Notes under the pieces: generated by a model
Databases searched by the model: none
What the model saw: only the letters and a program-made list of their open reading frames with translations
What the model was told of the DNA's origin: nothing
In this document: in pieces, positions 1 through 12,114 of the stretch
Layout: the number at the start of each line of letters is the position of its first letter
Position numbering within the stretch: the first letter of the stretch is position 1
Made by a program: the position numbers and the translations under genes
Source: Candidatus Caldilinea saccharophila
GTDB lineage: Bacteria; Chloroflexota; Anaerolineae; Caldilineales; Caldilineaceae
Length of the DNA: 64,000 nt
Assembly (NCBI GenBank): GCA_016710365.1
Contig: JADJVW010000010.1
Location: 148,620-212,619 of the forward strand
Reading direction: 5' to 3'

Positions 1-224
1 GTGGAACGCGTCAGTTCCGTCACGGCGGTCACGGGTGCAAATTTGTGCAGCACCTCGTAAGGGTCTTGTGAGTCGAACTGGACAAGGGTCATCGTCGCAT
101 AGCCGGCCGCGCTTTTCTGTTCGTTGAGAAAGGCGTTAAAGCCGCCGATAGTGTCATCGCGAATCGTTTCCATCGACCCGGTGCGATCTAAAATCACGCT
201 GATATGGGTGTAATCGTGGCGCAT
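1..224 (-). CDS. VWA-domain protein, N-terminal part (cut by window edge)
   Basis: Reading leftwards from an ATG at 224, the frame stays open to base 1 (about 74 codons), so the gene runs off the window. It starts MRHDYTHISVILDRTGSM. The D-x-T-G-S-M stretch resembles the DxSxS metal site of von Willebrand factor A domains, with threonine at the first serine position. A strong AAAGGAG ribosome-binding site lies 7-9 bases upstream. VWA domains of this kind mediate metal-dependent protein contacts. The partner and role cannot be told from the fragment. Bases 225-500 between it and the next gene hold nothing I recognise. Confidence 0.7.
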   Translation of the reverse strand, partial: MRHDYTHISVILDRTGSMETIRDDTIGGFNAFLNEQKSAAGYATMTLVQFDSQDPYEVLHKFAPVTAVTELTRS

Positions 225-500
225 CGTATGGTCTCCTTTTTTGGGCAGAAAATGGGACAGCGCATGATCGCGGGGTGCAGGGCAAAGCGGGATTGGCAAT
301 CTTACGCGTACCAAACAGGCTAACAGCAAACGACTCACTGCCAACCCTTATTATACATCAGAGTCGAAATGATCTAGAAAACCGCGTTTCTGGGCTTGCA
401 TAACAAACTTGAGAATCAGGGAACGTTCCCGGCGCGTCGCACCGCCAGTTTGCACCGTGCATAACTCCTGTGGCGTGGCGGAGGTGCTGCCCGTAGCGCG

Positions 501-1448
501 CTAGCCCGCCGCATAAACCACGCTCACCACCGTGAACGCCACCAACGTCACCAGCGTGGCGAGCGAAAGCGTGTTGACCACGTACGTCTGATCCTCCGCC
601 GCGGTGTTGCGCATAAAGAGCGGGATGACAAAGGGCGGCGGCAGCACGAACATCGTCATCACCGCGGCCTGCAACATGCGGTCGCCCGGAAAGAGGCGGC
701 TCACGACCAGCGCGTTGAGGAGCAGCCCCACCACCACCCAGATCGCCAGGCGCACGCCGACTGTACGCAGCGGTGCGCTGAGACCGCGACGCTGCAGGGT
801 GACCTCGTAGCCGATCACCAGCCCGATCAACGGCGTTGTCACCGCGGCCAGCAAGCCGAGCGTGTCGAACAGGGCGTTGGTGAGCGGAAAGGTCGTCAGC
901 AGCGGCACGACGCCCAGCCGGTTGAGCAGGATGCCGGCGGCGATGCTCAGGATCACAGGCGTGGTCAGAAAGCCGCGCACCGTCTGGGCGAAGGGAAGCG
1001 CCCCCGCCCCCTGTCGCTGTACAAAGGGGACGAGGATGAAGAAGACAAAGACCACCTGCCCCAGATCCACGACGGCAAAGTTGAAGACTTGCTCGACGCC
1101 GTAGACTGCGGCAAAGATCGCATAGCCCATCATGCCCGCCTCGAAACCAGTCAGCAGCGGCGGCAGGTAGGCTGACTGCGTGCCGGCCAAGCCGTGCAAG
1201 AAGCGCCCGCTCACCAGCACCACCGCACACGCCGCAAAGACCAGCGCGCCAATCGCCAGATGGCCTGCCTCCAGCGTCACCGCGGCAAAGGCCAGCACCA
1301 GCACAGCCGGCAGCGTCACGTTGACGATCAGCTTTTTGATCTCCTCGATGGTCGTGGGCTGCAAAAAGCCGGCGCGCCGGAAGAAGGCGCCGAGCGCAAA
1401 GAGCAGCAGCACCGGCAGGACTTTGGAAAACGCCTCAAGATACAGCAT
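501..1448 (-). CDS. AEC (auxin efflux carrier) family transporter
   Basis: An inner-membrane protein of about 315 residues made almost entirely of hydrophobic segments. It starts MLYLEAFSKVLPVLLLFALG and carries the family-like pattern in which helix 1 is followed by FRRAGFL and a later N-V-T-L-P-A motif in a broken helix. AEC proteins export small organic acids or similar anions; the substrate here is unknown. I chose the ATG at 1448 because AEC proteins usually begin just before the first helix. A GTG at 1478 would add ten residues. The start overlaps the end of the upstream alpha-mannosidase by 14 bases, so the two are probably co-transcribed. Confidence 0.75.
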   Translation of the reverse strand: MLYLEAFSKVLPVLLLFALGAFFRRAGFLQPTTIEEIKKLIVNVTLPAVLVLAFAAVTLEAGHLAIGALVFAACAVVLVSGRFLHGLAGTQSAYLPPLLTGFEAGMMGYAIFAAVYGVEQVFNFAVVDLGQVVFVFFILVPFVQRQGAGALPFAQTVRGFLTTPVILSIAAGILLNRLGVVPLLTTFPLTNALFDTLGLLAAVTTPLIGLVIGYEVTLQRRGLSAPLRTVGVRLAIWVVVGLLLNALVVSRLFPGDRMLQAAVMTMFVLPPPFVIPLFMRNTAAEDQTYVVNTLSLATLVTLVAFTVVSVVYAAG

Positions 1449-4400
1449 GGTGGACACTTTCAGACTGGCTGGATTCACGAACCGGGCGCAGGCGCAGCGT
1501 CTTGATCTCGAAGGGCCGGAACATGAGATCGATAGCGTCGCCGGCGACGTCGAGCGCGCGCTCCGGGCGTTCGAGCAGGTCGGCTTCCTCGACGCTGCTG
1601 AGCAGGAATCCTGGCAGCAGGTGCGTCTGCACCGTCGCGCCGGTGGCCTCGTAGGCGCGCACGATCAGCCCGTCGCCATCCTCTGCCAGCTTCACCGTCT
1701 CCATCACTACATCGGGCGAGTCGATCTCGATCCACGACGCGGCGACCGGCAGCGCGCCCGGATGCGGCGTCGCCTCCACCACCTGCACGGGGATATTGAA
1801 GTCATAGGCCGCCTGCACGACGCCCGCGCAGAGACCGTCACCGCCATGTGGGTAGAGCGCATAGCGAAAGGTGTGGTCGCCCTGGTCGGTATAGGCCGGA
1901 TGCGGGTCGCCGGGCGCCACCGCGTCATCGGTCACCAGCCGCGGGCCGGGATAGGGCACGCTGCGCAGCAGGTTCAGGTCGATGGTGTTACCTTTGATTT
2001 GATGGCCGTACTTGCTGTCGTTGAGCAGCGCCACGCCGTAGTCGCGCTGTGACAGATCGACCCATTTGTGCGCCGGCGTCTCGGCACGCGCCAGGTCCCA
2101 GGTGGTGTTGCGATGAGTGGGCCGGCGGATGTGGCCGAACTGAATCTCGTAGCGCGCCTCGTCGGCGTGCACCGCCACCGGGAAGGTGACGCGCAGCATC
2201 GTGCGCGGCTCGCGCCAGCGCGCTTGCGTGGCAAACTCGACCAGCGGGCTGCCCGCGGTCAGGCGGATCGTCTGGATCAATTCGGAGTGGCCGACGTGAT
2301 AAGCCTGCTCGACGACGGCATGTGGCCCATTGACCCATGCGCGCGCCGCTGTCAGCTCCAGATAGCGCGGCGCGCTTTCGGCGTATTCCATCGGAAAATC
2401 CCAGGTATCGCCCGGATCGTGATAGAGCGCCAGGCGATTGGCAAGCGCGCCGGCCGGCACGCACTCGCGCTGGTTCAGCTTGTCGAAGAGAGAGACAACG
2501 GCGCCGGACGCATCAAACTGCACGACGAGCCGGTCGTTCTCCAGCCGGTCGGTTGCGGCGACTGGCTCCGGGAAGACATCAGCGGGTTGCGCCGCATCGA
2601 AAACGGTGTAGCCAAGCGCGGGCGTCCGCACGTTGTGCCACGCCTGGCCGATTTTCTGCCAGGTTGCGCGTTCCCAATTCAAGGAGTTGAAGCAGATCAC
2701 CGGCTGCTGGGCCACAGTCGTGTCGATCTGCGCGGCCAGCGCCTGTTGCGCGGCACGCAGCAGGTCGGCGGTTTCGGCCAGCAGCGCGGCGTAACGCGGC
2801 AGGCACTCGTCATAGACGCGCTTGATCGACGAGCCGGGTAGGATGTCGTGGAACTGGTAGAGCAGCACCTCGCGCCAGATCGCATCTAGCGCGGCGCGCG
2901 GGTAGCCCGCACCGGTCACAAGCTGCGCTATGGCCGCCATCCACTCCGTCTCGCGCAGCGCCTGCTCCATGCGCCGGTTATACCACTTATTGGCGGCGTT
3001 GGTGGTGAAGGTGCCTTGATGGCGCTCCAGGTAGAGTTCACCCTGCCAGGTAGCGAAGCGGTCGGCCTCCTGCGCCCATTTCTCGAAGAAGGCGGCGGTC
3101 CATTCCTGCTGCACCGGCGGCAGCCCGGCGAAGTTGCCCAGCCGCGCCAGCCGCTCCAGATGCTCTTCACCCGGCCCGCCACCGCCGTCGCCGATGCCGT
3201 AGGCCATGAGCGCATGGCCGGAGACGCCCTTGTCGCGGTAGTTCTGCTCGATCTTGGCGAGCGAGCGCGGCGCGGCGGGACCGTTGTAGGTCTCCTCCGG
3301 CAGCATGTGAACCAGCACTTCAGAGCCGTCGATGCCCTGCCAGCGGAAGGAGTGATGCGGGAACGGGTTGATCAGGCTCCAGCTCAGCTTCTGCGTCGAA
3401 AAGTGGCGGATGCCGGCGCGCGCCATGATCTGCGGCAGCGCGCCGCTGTAGCCAAAGGTGTCGGGCAGCCAGACATAGTCGACCTCCACGCCAAATTCTT
3501 CCTGGAAGAAGCGCCGCCCGTAAAGAATCTGGCGGATCAGCGCCTCGCCGCCGGTGACGTTGGTGTCCGGCTCCACCCACAGCGCGCCCTGCGGCTCGAT
3601 GCGTCCTTCGGCGACACGCGCCTTGATGCGTGCGAAGAGGCCGGGATAGTCCTCTTTCATCCACTGGAAAAGCTGCGCCTGGCTGGCAGCAAAGACGTAC
3701 TCGCGGTAGAGCGCCATGTTCGCCAGCACGGTGGCGAAGGTGCGGGCGCCCTTACGCTTTGTCTCACGCAGCGGCCACAGCCACGCCAGATCGATGTGGG
3801 CGTGGCCGACGGCGCTGATCGTTAACGACGCGTCGCCGTTGTGTTTGGCGAGTTCGCCGCGCAGCCGGGCGCGGGCGGCTGCCACGGCGTCGGGATCCAG
3901 TCCGCGCCAGATCAGGTGCATGGCGTCATGCAGCGCGTAGCGGATCTGGGCGCGACGCGCTTTCAGCGGGTAGCACGGTCATCGCCTCGCAGCACCTCGA
4001 AGTCATAGTAGAGCGCCTTGATTTCAGGCCGGCACACCGCGATCCAGGCATCCTTGATCACGCCGTTCTCCTGCACCAGCCCGAAGAGATCATTGCAACC
4101 GGCGTCCGCCCAGACTTCGACGCGCACCCCTGCCTGCGCGTTCTCGCTGACGGGCAGCACGCGTTTGCCAGGCAGGCCCAGGCTCTTCTCGAATTCGGAG
4201 GCGACATTGGTGAGGCCGCGCACCGGCTCGCCACGTTCATCGACCACGCACAACTCGCCGTTGACATCGAGCAGCAGCACGACGTGCTGGCCGGCCGCCT
4301 GCGCCGGGATCACACCGGTGAAGCGGAACCAGGCCGCGTCGAAGAGCTCGCCCCACGCGTCGCCGATCTGTAACTGGAGCGGCTCGCCCGTGGTGCGTGC

Positions 4401-4532
4401 GGCAAAGGGCACGGGTTCTTTGGTGCGCCACGCCGCGATCTCCAGCGGCGCGACGATCGTGTAAACGCCTTCGCCCAGACGTTGCAGCGCGGTGGTCAGG
4501 TGTTGGTCGGTATAGGCGACAAAGTCAGGCAT
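1435..4532 (-). CDS. Alpha-mannosidase, GH38 family (one frameshift)
   Basis: A glycoside hydrolase that would release alpha-mannose from glycans. The C-terminal 828 residues (1435-3921) hold the catalytic domain: GHAHIDLAWLWPL supplies the His/Asp zinc ligands, and WLPDTFGYSG contains the expected nucleophile Asp. The N-terminal beta-rich region lies in another frame at 3963-4532 (starting MPDFVAYTDQH, preceded by AAAGGAG 8 bases upstream). It ends in ALYYDFEVLRGD, directly before PLKARRAQIRYALHDAMHL in the catalytic frame. Joining them gives about 1,030 residues, the normal length for bacterial GH38 enzymes. The frame change near 3965-3975 is therefore most likely a single-base error. The calls either side are secure; whether the break is real is not known. 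Confidence 0.88.
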
Positions 4533-4867
4533 GAGGCGCGCTCCTTTAGTTAGCGGCAGAGATGAGATGGCTTGGTGCTGAGTTTACCAGAGAATTTGAA
4601 TTTGGCATGGACATTACCTATCACTACTCTACACATTCATCTACGCCGGGATAGCCGTGCCACTGGGGTTTGTCGCCATGATCGATTTGTGGCACGATGC
4701 ACCCGTCCAGATGCTGCGCTCCGATCAGTTTGTCCAGACGACGTTGATGGTTCCGCGCGACGTTTTGTCGCGCGGTGGTCTCCTGATTCTGTATCTTCAG
4801 CGGCAATAGAAGATGATAGAACAGCTTGCAGGACAGATAGCACAATATTCGAGAAGGATATTCACCC
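4533..4867. other. Intergenic region between divergent mannosidase and corrinoid cluster
   Basis: About 335 bases separate the leftward mannosidase from the rightward one-carbon cluster, so promoters for both must lie here. I see no convincing -35/-10 pair. The sequence GCCACTG at 4659-4665 matches the B12-box core of cobalamin riboswitches, but the other conserved elements are absent. A short open stretch at about 4640-4810 has protein-like composition but no recognisable family. An inverted repeat GCGCGAC...GTCGCGC lies near 4756-4773. Confidence 0.4.
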
Positions 4868-5951
4868 ATGACCCAACCTATGACATCGCTGGAACGCACG
4901 CGCACCGTGCTGGCTGGCGGCATTCCCGACCGCGTTCCGGTCGATCTACACAACTTTATGATGGTGGCCGAAGACTCCGGCATGCCCTTCCCGGAGTTTT
5001 TCCAAAACGGCGAAGCCATGGCCGAAGGGCAGATCAAGGCGTGGCGCGAGTTTGGCCACGATGTGCTGATACTCGAAAACGGCACGGCCGCGTTGGCCGA
5101 AGCGTGCGGCGCGCAGGTGGAGTATATGGAAGGCAGCGCACCCGTCTGCCACGCCCGGCTATCAGGTCGCTCGATGACCTCGACAAGCTTAAAGTGCCCG
5201 ATCCGTACAAAGCGTTTCCCTCACCGAAAACCTGAAGACGACGCGCATTGTGGCGCAGGAGATCGGCGACAAAGCGTTCATCATCGCGCGCCGACCAGGG
5301 CCCCCTTCTCGCTGGCGGCAATGCTGCTGGGGATGGAGGAGTTTCTGCTGCGCCTGGCGCAGGCCGATGGCGCGCAGCGGGCGGCGCGGCGGTGGCGGCG
5401 ACCCGGAGTTGGCGAAGAAGCTACATCGCCTGCTCGAATTTTCCCTGGCAGTCACCACACGCTACGCCTACGCCCAGATTGAAGCCGGCGCGCACATGAC
5501 CTCGATCGGCGAGTCGCTTTCGGGCCCAGATGTCTGCTCGCCCAAATCCTACAAGACTTTCGAGTGGTCCTACGCCAAACGTATGGTGGAGAATCTCAAG
5601 GCCGACAACATCCAACTGGCCTATCACATCTGTGGCGACGCCACCGCCATCGTGCCGGACATGGTGGAGACCGGGGCAATGGTCCTCGAACTCGACTATA
5701 AGGTGGATATGCCGGCGGTGAAGGCGGCGACACGTGGGCGCGCGACGGTGCTTGGCCCGGTCGATCCAAGCGGCGTGATGGCCTTGGGCGCGCCATCCGA
5801 CGTTGAAAGAGCTGCACGTGAAGCCATCGATATACTTGGCGAGGGCGGCGGGCTGATCTTAGGGCCAGGCTGCGCGCTGCCGCCCAAGACGCCGCCAGAG
5901 AATGTGCACACGTTGATTGAAACCGCCCGCAAGTATGGAGTCTACGCGTGA
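4868..5951 (+). CDS. Uroporphyrinogen decarboxylase-like (MtaA/COG0407-type) corrinoid methyltransferase, frameshifted
   Basis: The pieces share the fold of URO-D-type methyltransferases, which in methylotrophic and O-demethylating pathways move methyl groups onto or off a corrinoid protein. The N-terminal piece from ATG 4868 contains ERTRTVLAGGIPDRVPVDLH. The C-terminal piece (to 5951) contains HICGDATAIVPDMVETGA, whose His and Cys are the usual zinc ligands of this family, and ends PENVHTLIETARKYG. Between about 5140 and 5400 the reading frame changes at least three or four times, while every segment still matches the family in order. This points to sequencing indels. An RBS-like GAAGGA lies about 10 bases before the start. 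It is the first gene of the corrinoid cluster and overlaps the next by 4 bases. The methyl donor cannot be read from sequence. Confidence 0.8.
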
Positions 5952-6400
5952 GCGCCAATGCACTGGAGCAACTGGTTGAGATCGGCAGTTCATTTGCGCA
6001 AACCTACCAGTCGGTGCTGACATTCTCCGGGTGGAAGGTGGCGATGCTGCGTTGCTTTGAGATTGTTGCGCCGGAAAACTTCACTCGCGTAGAGCGCCAC
6101 TGGAACACGAACGAAGTCTTTATCCTGACGGCTGGTGAGGCCGACTTGATCCTGTTCGACGATGCGGACGGGACGCCGACCCAATCCTTCGTGATCGCAA
6201 TGCAGCACAGCGTTGCGTATAATGTCCGCCAATCGATCTGGCATCACGTCATCATGTCACCAGACGCGCACGTCATTCTGATCGAGCGCGAAGAGACCGG
6301 GCCGGCAACGACCGACTATTATGCGCTCGCGCCCGAAGTGGTCGCGGCGACGAGAACTCAATTTTCTCTTGCGGCCGGACAATTACGAATTGCGACATGA
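5948..6400 (+). CDS. Small cupin-like conserved protein of unknown function
   Basis: A soluble protein of 150 residues that starts at a GTG overlapping the previous stop as GTGA, implying translational coupling to the URO-D-type methyltransferase. The central part (HWNTNEVFILTAGEADLILF, then later SIWHHVIM) has the alternating hydrophobic pattern and spaced histidines of a single cupin or ureidoglycolate-lyase-like beta barrel. A bound metal is plausible, but I cannot assign a reaction. Its position inside a corrinoid cluster suggests a role with the methylated substrate or its product; this is inference only. Confidence 0.55.
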   Translation: MSANALEQLVEIGSSFAQTYQSVLTFSGWKVAMLRCFEIVAPENFTRVERHWNTNEVFILTAGEADLILFDDADGTPTQSFVIAMQHSVAYNVRQSIWHHVIMSPDAHVILIEREETGPATTDYYALAPEVVAATRTQFSLAAGQLRIAT

Positions 6401-6525
6401 CTGTCACCCCGGATTGTTGGCGCTCCTCGCATCAGGTATACTGGCGCCATCAAATCACCATGCTTTATGAATGATGGCCGGAATGAGCAATCACTCAAAT
6501 ACGGAATCGAACAGGATATTGAGAA

Positions 6526-8547
<2,022 letters not shown>

Positions 8548-8647
8548 ACCAGAGGCTGTGAATAGAACACGCAACGTGTCCAATCTATCAAGCATAGGCA
8601 ACTTGACCACCAACGCCCAAGGCGTAAGAGTTACGGAGACGAAAACT

Positions 8648-9337
8648 ATGAGCGAAGAAATCATTTTGTCCGAGTTGTCGCAAGAAGAGATCTACGAGTT
8701 GATGAAGGAAGATCTCTACGATGGCCTGGCCAACGAAATTGTCGAAGAAGTGAACGAGTCGCTTGGCCGCGGTCAGCAGCCCTATGAAGTGTTGACCTAC
8801 GGGTTGGTGGCCGGGATGGAGATCGTCGGCAACGACTTTCGCGACGGCATCCTCTTTGTGCCGGAAGTGCTGATGGCGGCCAAGGCGATGAAGGCGGGCA
8901 TGGCGATCTTGCGCCCGCTGCTGGCCGAAACCGGCGCCGAAAAGATCGGCAGCATGGTGATCGGTACGGTCAAGGGCGACATCCACGACATCGGCAAGAA
9001 TCTGGTCACGATGATGATGGAAGGCGCCGGCTTTGAAGTCTTTGACTTGGGCATCAATAATTCGGCTGAAGCGTACATCGAAGCCATCGAGAAGCACGAC
9101 GCCGACATCCTGGGCATGAGCGCGCTGCTGACGACGACCATGCCTTACATGAAGGTCGTCATCGATACGCTCAAGGAAAAGGGCATCCGCAAGGATGTCG
9201 TTGTGCTGGTCGGCGGCGCGCCGCTCAATGAAGCCTTTGCCGAGGCGATCGAGGCTGACGCTTACTGCCGCGACGCCGCGGTGGCGGTGGAAACGGCCAA
9301 GAAGTTCATGCAGATTCGCCGCGGCGTCAAAGCGTAG
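8648..9337 (+). CDS. Corrinoid (cobalamin-binding) methyl-carrier protein, MtaC/MtbC family
   Basis: A 229-residue protein with a helical cap domain (about 1-95) and a Rossmann-type B12-binding domain. The signature GTVKGDIHDIGKNLV contains the D-x-H-x-x-G motif whose His is the lower cobalt ligand. Further B12-fold segments are LGMSALLTTTM and VLVGGAPLNEAFA. The start at 8648 has a GGAG ribosome-binding site (8635-8638). In this cluster it would accept methyl groups from the URO-D-type (or another) methyltransferase, hand them to the MetH-like methyl-THF:corrinoid enzyme at 13.9 kb or to homocysteine, and be reactivated by the preceding ASKHA protein. Confidence 0.93.
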   Translation: MSEEIILSELSQEEIYELMKEDLYDGLANEIVEEVNESLGRGQQPYEVLTYGLVAGMEIVGNDFRDGILFVPEVLMAAKAMKAGMAILRPLLAETGAEKIGSMVIGTVKGDIHDIGKNLVTMMMEGAGFEVFDLGINNSAEAYIEAIEKHDADILGMSALLTTTMPYMKVVIDTLKEKGIRKDVVVLVGGAPLNEAFAEAIEADAYCRDAAVAVETAKKFMQIRRGVKA

Positions 9338-9362
9338 GGGATACCATCTCCACCCTGATAAC

Positions 9363-9506
9363 AGCTTTGACGCAGAGGCGCGGAGATGCAGAGGCTCGCA
9401 GAGAAAAGCGATCTTCAGTAGTTCACGATTTGTAGTGATGGCTTTAGCCATTCCAGAGAGAGGCAACGACTGAAGTCGTCACTACGGTGAGAATCGTGAA
9501 CTACTG
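9363..9506. repeat. Dispersed repeat with inverted-repeat end
   Basis: Bases 9363-9424 (core AGCTTTGACGCAGAG, then CGCAGAGAAAAGCGAT) recur in similar form at 23230-23284 after the formate-THF ligase gene. The segment continues into an inverted repeat whose 15-base arms, CAGTAGTTCACGATT at 9416-9430 and its exact complement at 9492-9506, enclose shorter complementary parts (GTAGTGA and TCACTAC). This is typical of non-coding palindromic repeats or MITE-like elements placed at gene ends. No coding signal is seen. Confidence 0.6.
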
Positions 9507-9603
9507 ATTTTCATTGCTTATGGCGCTCTGTGAGGGTATGTACACTACCCTGATGATTTGCTCCAATCGGAGGATTGACAGGAAAGTGCAATGAGTGCAC
9601 CGG

Positions 9604-10070
9604 TCACTGCGCCGCATTTGCCAGCGGATAGCGACCGAACTCCTGCGCCGCCGCGTAGAGCCGAAAGAGGTTCTGCGCAGCGGCGCGTCGCCTTGCCGGT
9701 GGTTGGCGGGGACGAGCATATAGCCGCCGCCGGCCGCCAACTGCTGATGCGCCGCCTGACCTCTTCCTCGACGCCGGCCTCCGTCCTCCTGCATCGCTTT
9801 GCGAATATCGATGCCGCCCGTAAAGGCGATGCAGTCGCCGAACGCGGCCTTGATCGCAGCCAAGTCGCTGGCCGGCGGCTCCAGTGGGTGCGCCACGTCG
9901 GCGCCGCCCTCGACAAAGCGCGACAGGCAGGGCGCAATCGCGCCGTCCGAGTGATAGATAACCTTGATGTGTGGCGCTTTGGCTTTGATACGATGGATCA
10001 GCCGGGTGTAGTTTTCCGTGTACAAGATTATCACGCGTGGGGAGTTGAGAAATCCTGCCACCTCTGGCAC
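9604..10070 (-). pseudogene. C-terminal remnant of a second URO-D-type methyltransferase
   Basis: On the strand opposite to the cluster, 9604-10070 encodes the last half of another uroporphyrinogen decarboxylase-like protein: RIKAKAPHIKVIYHSDGAI, then ADVAHPLEPPASDL and IAFTGGIDIRKAM. The frame then changes (EEEVRRRIS), and GGGYMLVPANH and a final FRLYAAAQEFGRYPLANAAQ appear in a third frame. The N-terminal half is absent, because the homocysteine methyltransferase start lies only 45 bases beyond. Unlike other broken genes here it is therefore truncated as well as frameshifted, a true remnant. It suggests that a paralogous methyltransferase gene was once next to the corrinoid gene. Confidence 0.75.
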
Positions 10071-10114
10071 AATAAACAGTGTTTCGGAAAGTAGATTCGC
10101 AGGAATGAGAATAA

Positions 10115-11091
10115 ATGAATAAGTTGCTAGAACTGCTACAGAGTGAATCGGTGCTGCTGCTCGACGGCGCGATGGGCACCGAACTTTTTGCGCGTGGCCT
10201 GGTTTCCGGCGGCAGCCCCGAAGAGTGGAATGTTACGCACCCCGAACGCGTGCAGGATGTCCATAAAGCCTACGTCGAGGCCGGCTCGAACATTATCCTG
10301 ACCAACTCCTTTGGCGGTACGCACTTTCGGCTCAAACTGCATAATTTCCAAGATCGCGTGGTCGAGTTGAACCGTGCCGCGGCGCAAAATGCACGCGTCG
10401 CCGCCGATGCCCCCGATCATCCGGTGCTGGTGGCCGGCTCGATGGGGCCGACCGGCGAGCTGCTGATCCCGATGGGCAGTATGACTTATGATGAGTGCCG
10501 CGACGCCTTTGCCGAGCAGGCGCGCGGGCTGGTCGAGGGCGGCGCCGACATCCTGTGGGTCGAGACGATGAGCGACCTCAACGAAGTCAAGGCTGCGGTC
10601 GAAGGCGCACGCTCAGCCTCGGCGGAGATCCCGATCTGCGCTACGATGAGCTACGACACGCGCGGGCGCACCATGATGGGCGTCACCGGCGCGCAGATGG
10701 TGCAGGCGCTGGCCGGCCTCGGTCTGACCGCGGTCGGCGCCAACTGTGGCAACAATCTGATCGACACCGAAGCGGCGTTGGCCGAGATGCACGCGCCGCG
10801 CCCGAGCTGATCCTGATCGCCAAAGCCAACGCCGGCATGCCGCGCTTCGAGGGCGAAACGCTGATCTATGATGGCACGCCCGCGGTGATGGCCGCCTATG
10901 CCGACCGCGTGCGCGCCAATGGCATCTCGCTGATCGGTGGTTGCTGCGGCAGTGGCCCGGCGCACATTCGCATGATGCGCCAGGTGCTCGACGGGGAGAT
11001 TGCGGCGCCAGAGGTTGACCTCGCACCTGTACAGGACACGCCCGAACCCGCCCCTGCTCGCGTGCGCGAGCGACACGTGCGCAGAGGTTAG
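10115..11091 (+). CDS. Homocysteine S-methyltransferase (MetH N-terminal/BHMT type), one frameshift
   Basis: The first frame (10115-10810) begins MNKLLELLQSESVLLLDGAM and contains LLDGAMGTELFARG, a TNSFGG motif and VGANCGNN. The second frame resumes at about 10800 with LILIAKANAGMPRF and ISLIGGCCGSGPAHI. The three zinc-binding cysteines of the family (one in GANCG, two in GGCCGS) are all present once the frames are joined near 10800, giving about 325 residues. The enzyme would transfer a methyl group to homocysteine to form methionine, either from a small donor or together with the corrinoid protein upstream. The break lies in a C/G-rich run and is most likely an indel error. Confidence 0.85.
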
Positions 11092-11111
11092 TTTTCCAGG
11101 CGCCGAGTCGA

Positions 11112-11399
11112 ATGAGTCTGCACTTCACGTGGGACAGCAATAAGGCGCGGTCGAACGCCTTTCAACATGGCGTCGGCTTTCAGGAAGCAGTTCCCGTATT
11201 TCGTGATGAACTGGCAGCAATCTTTGAAGATGCATGGCATTCAGATGATGAAGATCGCGAAATCATCGTCGGGCACTCGGAACAGAATCGACTGCTTGTT
11301 GTAATTTTCATGCAACGAAGCGAGTCAATTCGCATCATCAGTGCACGCAAGGCAACGCGAAGGGAGAGCGAAGCGCATGAGAAAAAACGTACAAGGTGA
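11112..11399 (+). CDS. brnT: BrnT family toxin (type II toxin-antitoxin)
   Basis: A protein of 95 residues with the BrnT pattern: FTWDSNKARSNAFQHGVGF near the start, a central DREIIVGHSEQNRLLVVIF, and the conserved basic end IRIISARKATRRE. BrnT toxins have a RelE-like fold and act as ribonucleases that stop growth when free of their antitoxin. The gene lies 20 bases after the homocysteine methyltransferase in the same direction and overlaps its antitoxin gene. The pair thus sits inside a metabolic operon. Confidence 0.88.
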   Translation: MSLHFTWDSNKARSNAFQHGVGFQEAVPVFRDELAAIFEDAWHSDDEDREIIVGHSEQNRLLVVIFMQRSESIRIISARKATRRESEAHEKKRTR

Positions 11400-11597
11400 C
11401 GCTGAAGACAAAATGCTCAACGAATATGCGTTTGACTATACAAAGGCAAGTCAAATCGCTTTGCAGAACAGCTAGTGGATAAACAGGTCATGGTCGTTCT
11501 TGACCCTGATGTGGCGGCCGTATTTCAGAGTTCTGATGATGTCAATCGTGTGCTGCGCGCGTTGATTGAAGCCATGCCGCACCCGGCAGAAATGTGA
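11377..11597 (+). CDS. brnA: BrnA family antitoxin (one frameshift)
   Basis: An ATG at 11377, inside the end of the toxin gene, opens MRKNVQGDAEDKMLNEYAFD. This frame stops at about 11475. A one-base shift in the AAAGG run near 11440 continues it as KGKSNRFAEQLVDKQVMVVL and then DPDVAAVFQSSDDVNRVLR to a stop at 11597, the expected order for BrnA. The C-terminal part is the ribbon-helix-helix-type DNA-binding region. BrnA neutralises BrnT and represses the shared promoter. The whole protein would be about 73 residues. It is too short and too broken to be found by a simple ORF scan. Confidence 0.75.
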
Positions 11598-11610
11598 ATG
11601 GTGACAGAGC

Positions 11611-12114
11611 ATGTTTACTTTTTTCCGCAACCGTCCTGCTCTTCTTGAGAAAACCTATCAAGCCGCCGAGCGCGCGGCCTGGGCGCTCAACCCGCTGATC
11701 GCCAAGATCGGCTACGGACGCGTCGAGCGGCTGATCAGACCGGCCGAGGACTTCGCCAAGGAGCGCCTGTTTGGCTGCCACCACTGCGGCCAGTGCATCC
11801 TCCACTCCACCGGCATGTCCTGCCCGATGGAGTGCCCCAAAAATCTGCGCAACGGGCCGTGCGGGGGCGTCCGCCCCAATGGTCACTGCGAGGTCAAGCC
11901 GGAGATGCGCTGTGTGTGGGTCGTGGCGTATGAGAACTCGCGGCAGATGCCGATCTACGGCCATGAGTTGATCGAGATTCAGCCGCCTGTCAACCGCCGT
12001 CTCGAAGATACATCGGCGTGGATCAACATGCTGACGGGTGTAGACCAGCAGACGCCCGCGGGGTGGGCGCCGATAGAAGTGGGAGCTAACCGGACAGAGG
12101 AATCAAGGGGATGA
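11611..12114 (+). CDS. metV: MetV-type methylene-THF reductase C-terminal domain protein
   Basis: A 167-residue protein dominated by a cysteine-rich core: FGCHHCGQCILHSTGMSCPM, then ECPKNLRNGPCGG, and a later HCEVKPEMRCVW. This matches the MTHFR_C/MetV family, a zinc- or Fe-S-binding partner of MetF found in Wood-Ljungdahl and corrinoid methyl-transfer clusters. With MetF (about 0.7 kb downstream) it would form the methylene-THF reductase that interconverts methylene- and methyl-THF. Its stop overlaps the start of the next gene as ATGA, so a toxin-antitoxin pair is translationally coupled to it. Confidence 0.88.
   Translation: MFTFFRNRPALLEKTYQAAERAAWALNPLIAKIGYGRVERLIRPAEDFAKERLFGCHHCGQCILHSTGMSCPMECPKNLRNGPCGGVRPNGHCEVKPEMRCVWVVAYENSRQMPIYGHELIEIQPPVNRRLEDTSAWINMLTGVDQQTPAGWAPIEVGANRTEESRG

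Noticed and set aside
4659..4665. GCCACTG as part of a cobalamin riboswitch before the corrinoid cluster
   Set aside because: Only the seven-base core matches; other conserved riboswitch blocks and the fold are absent.
4572..4871. 99-codon ORF before the URO-D-type gene
   Set aside because: No family resemblance, and its frame differs from the protein-like frame in the same place.
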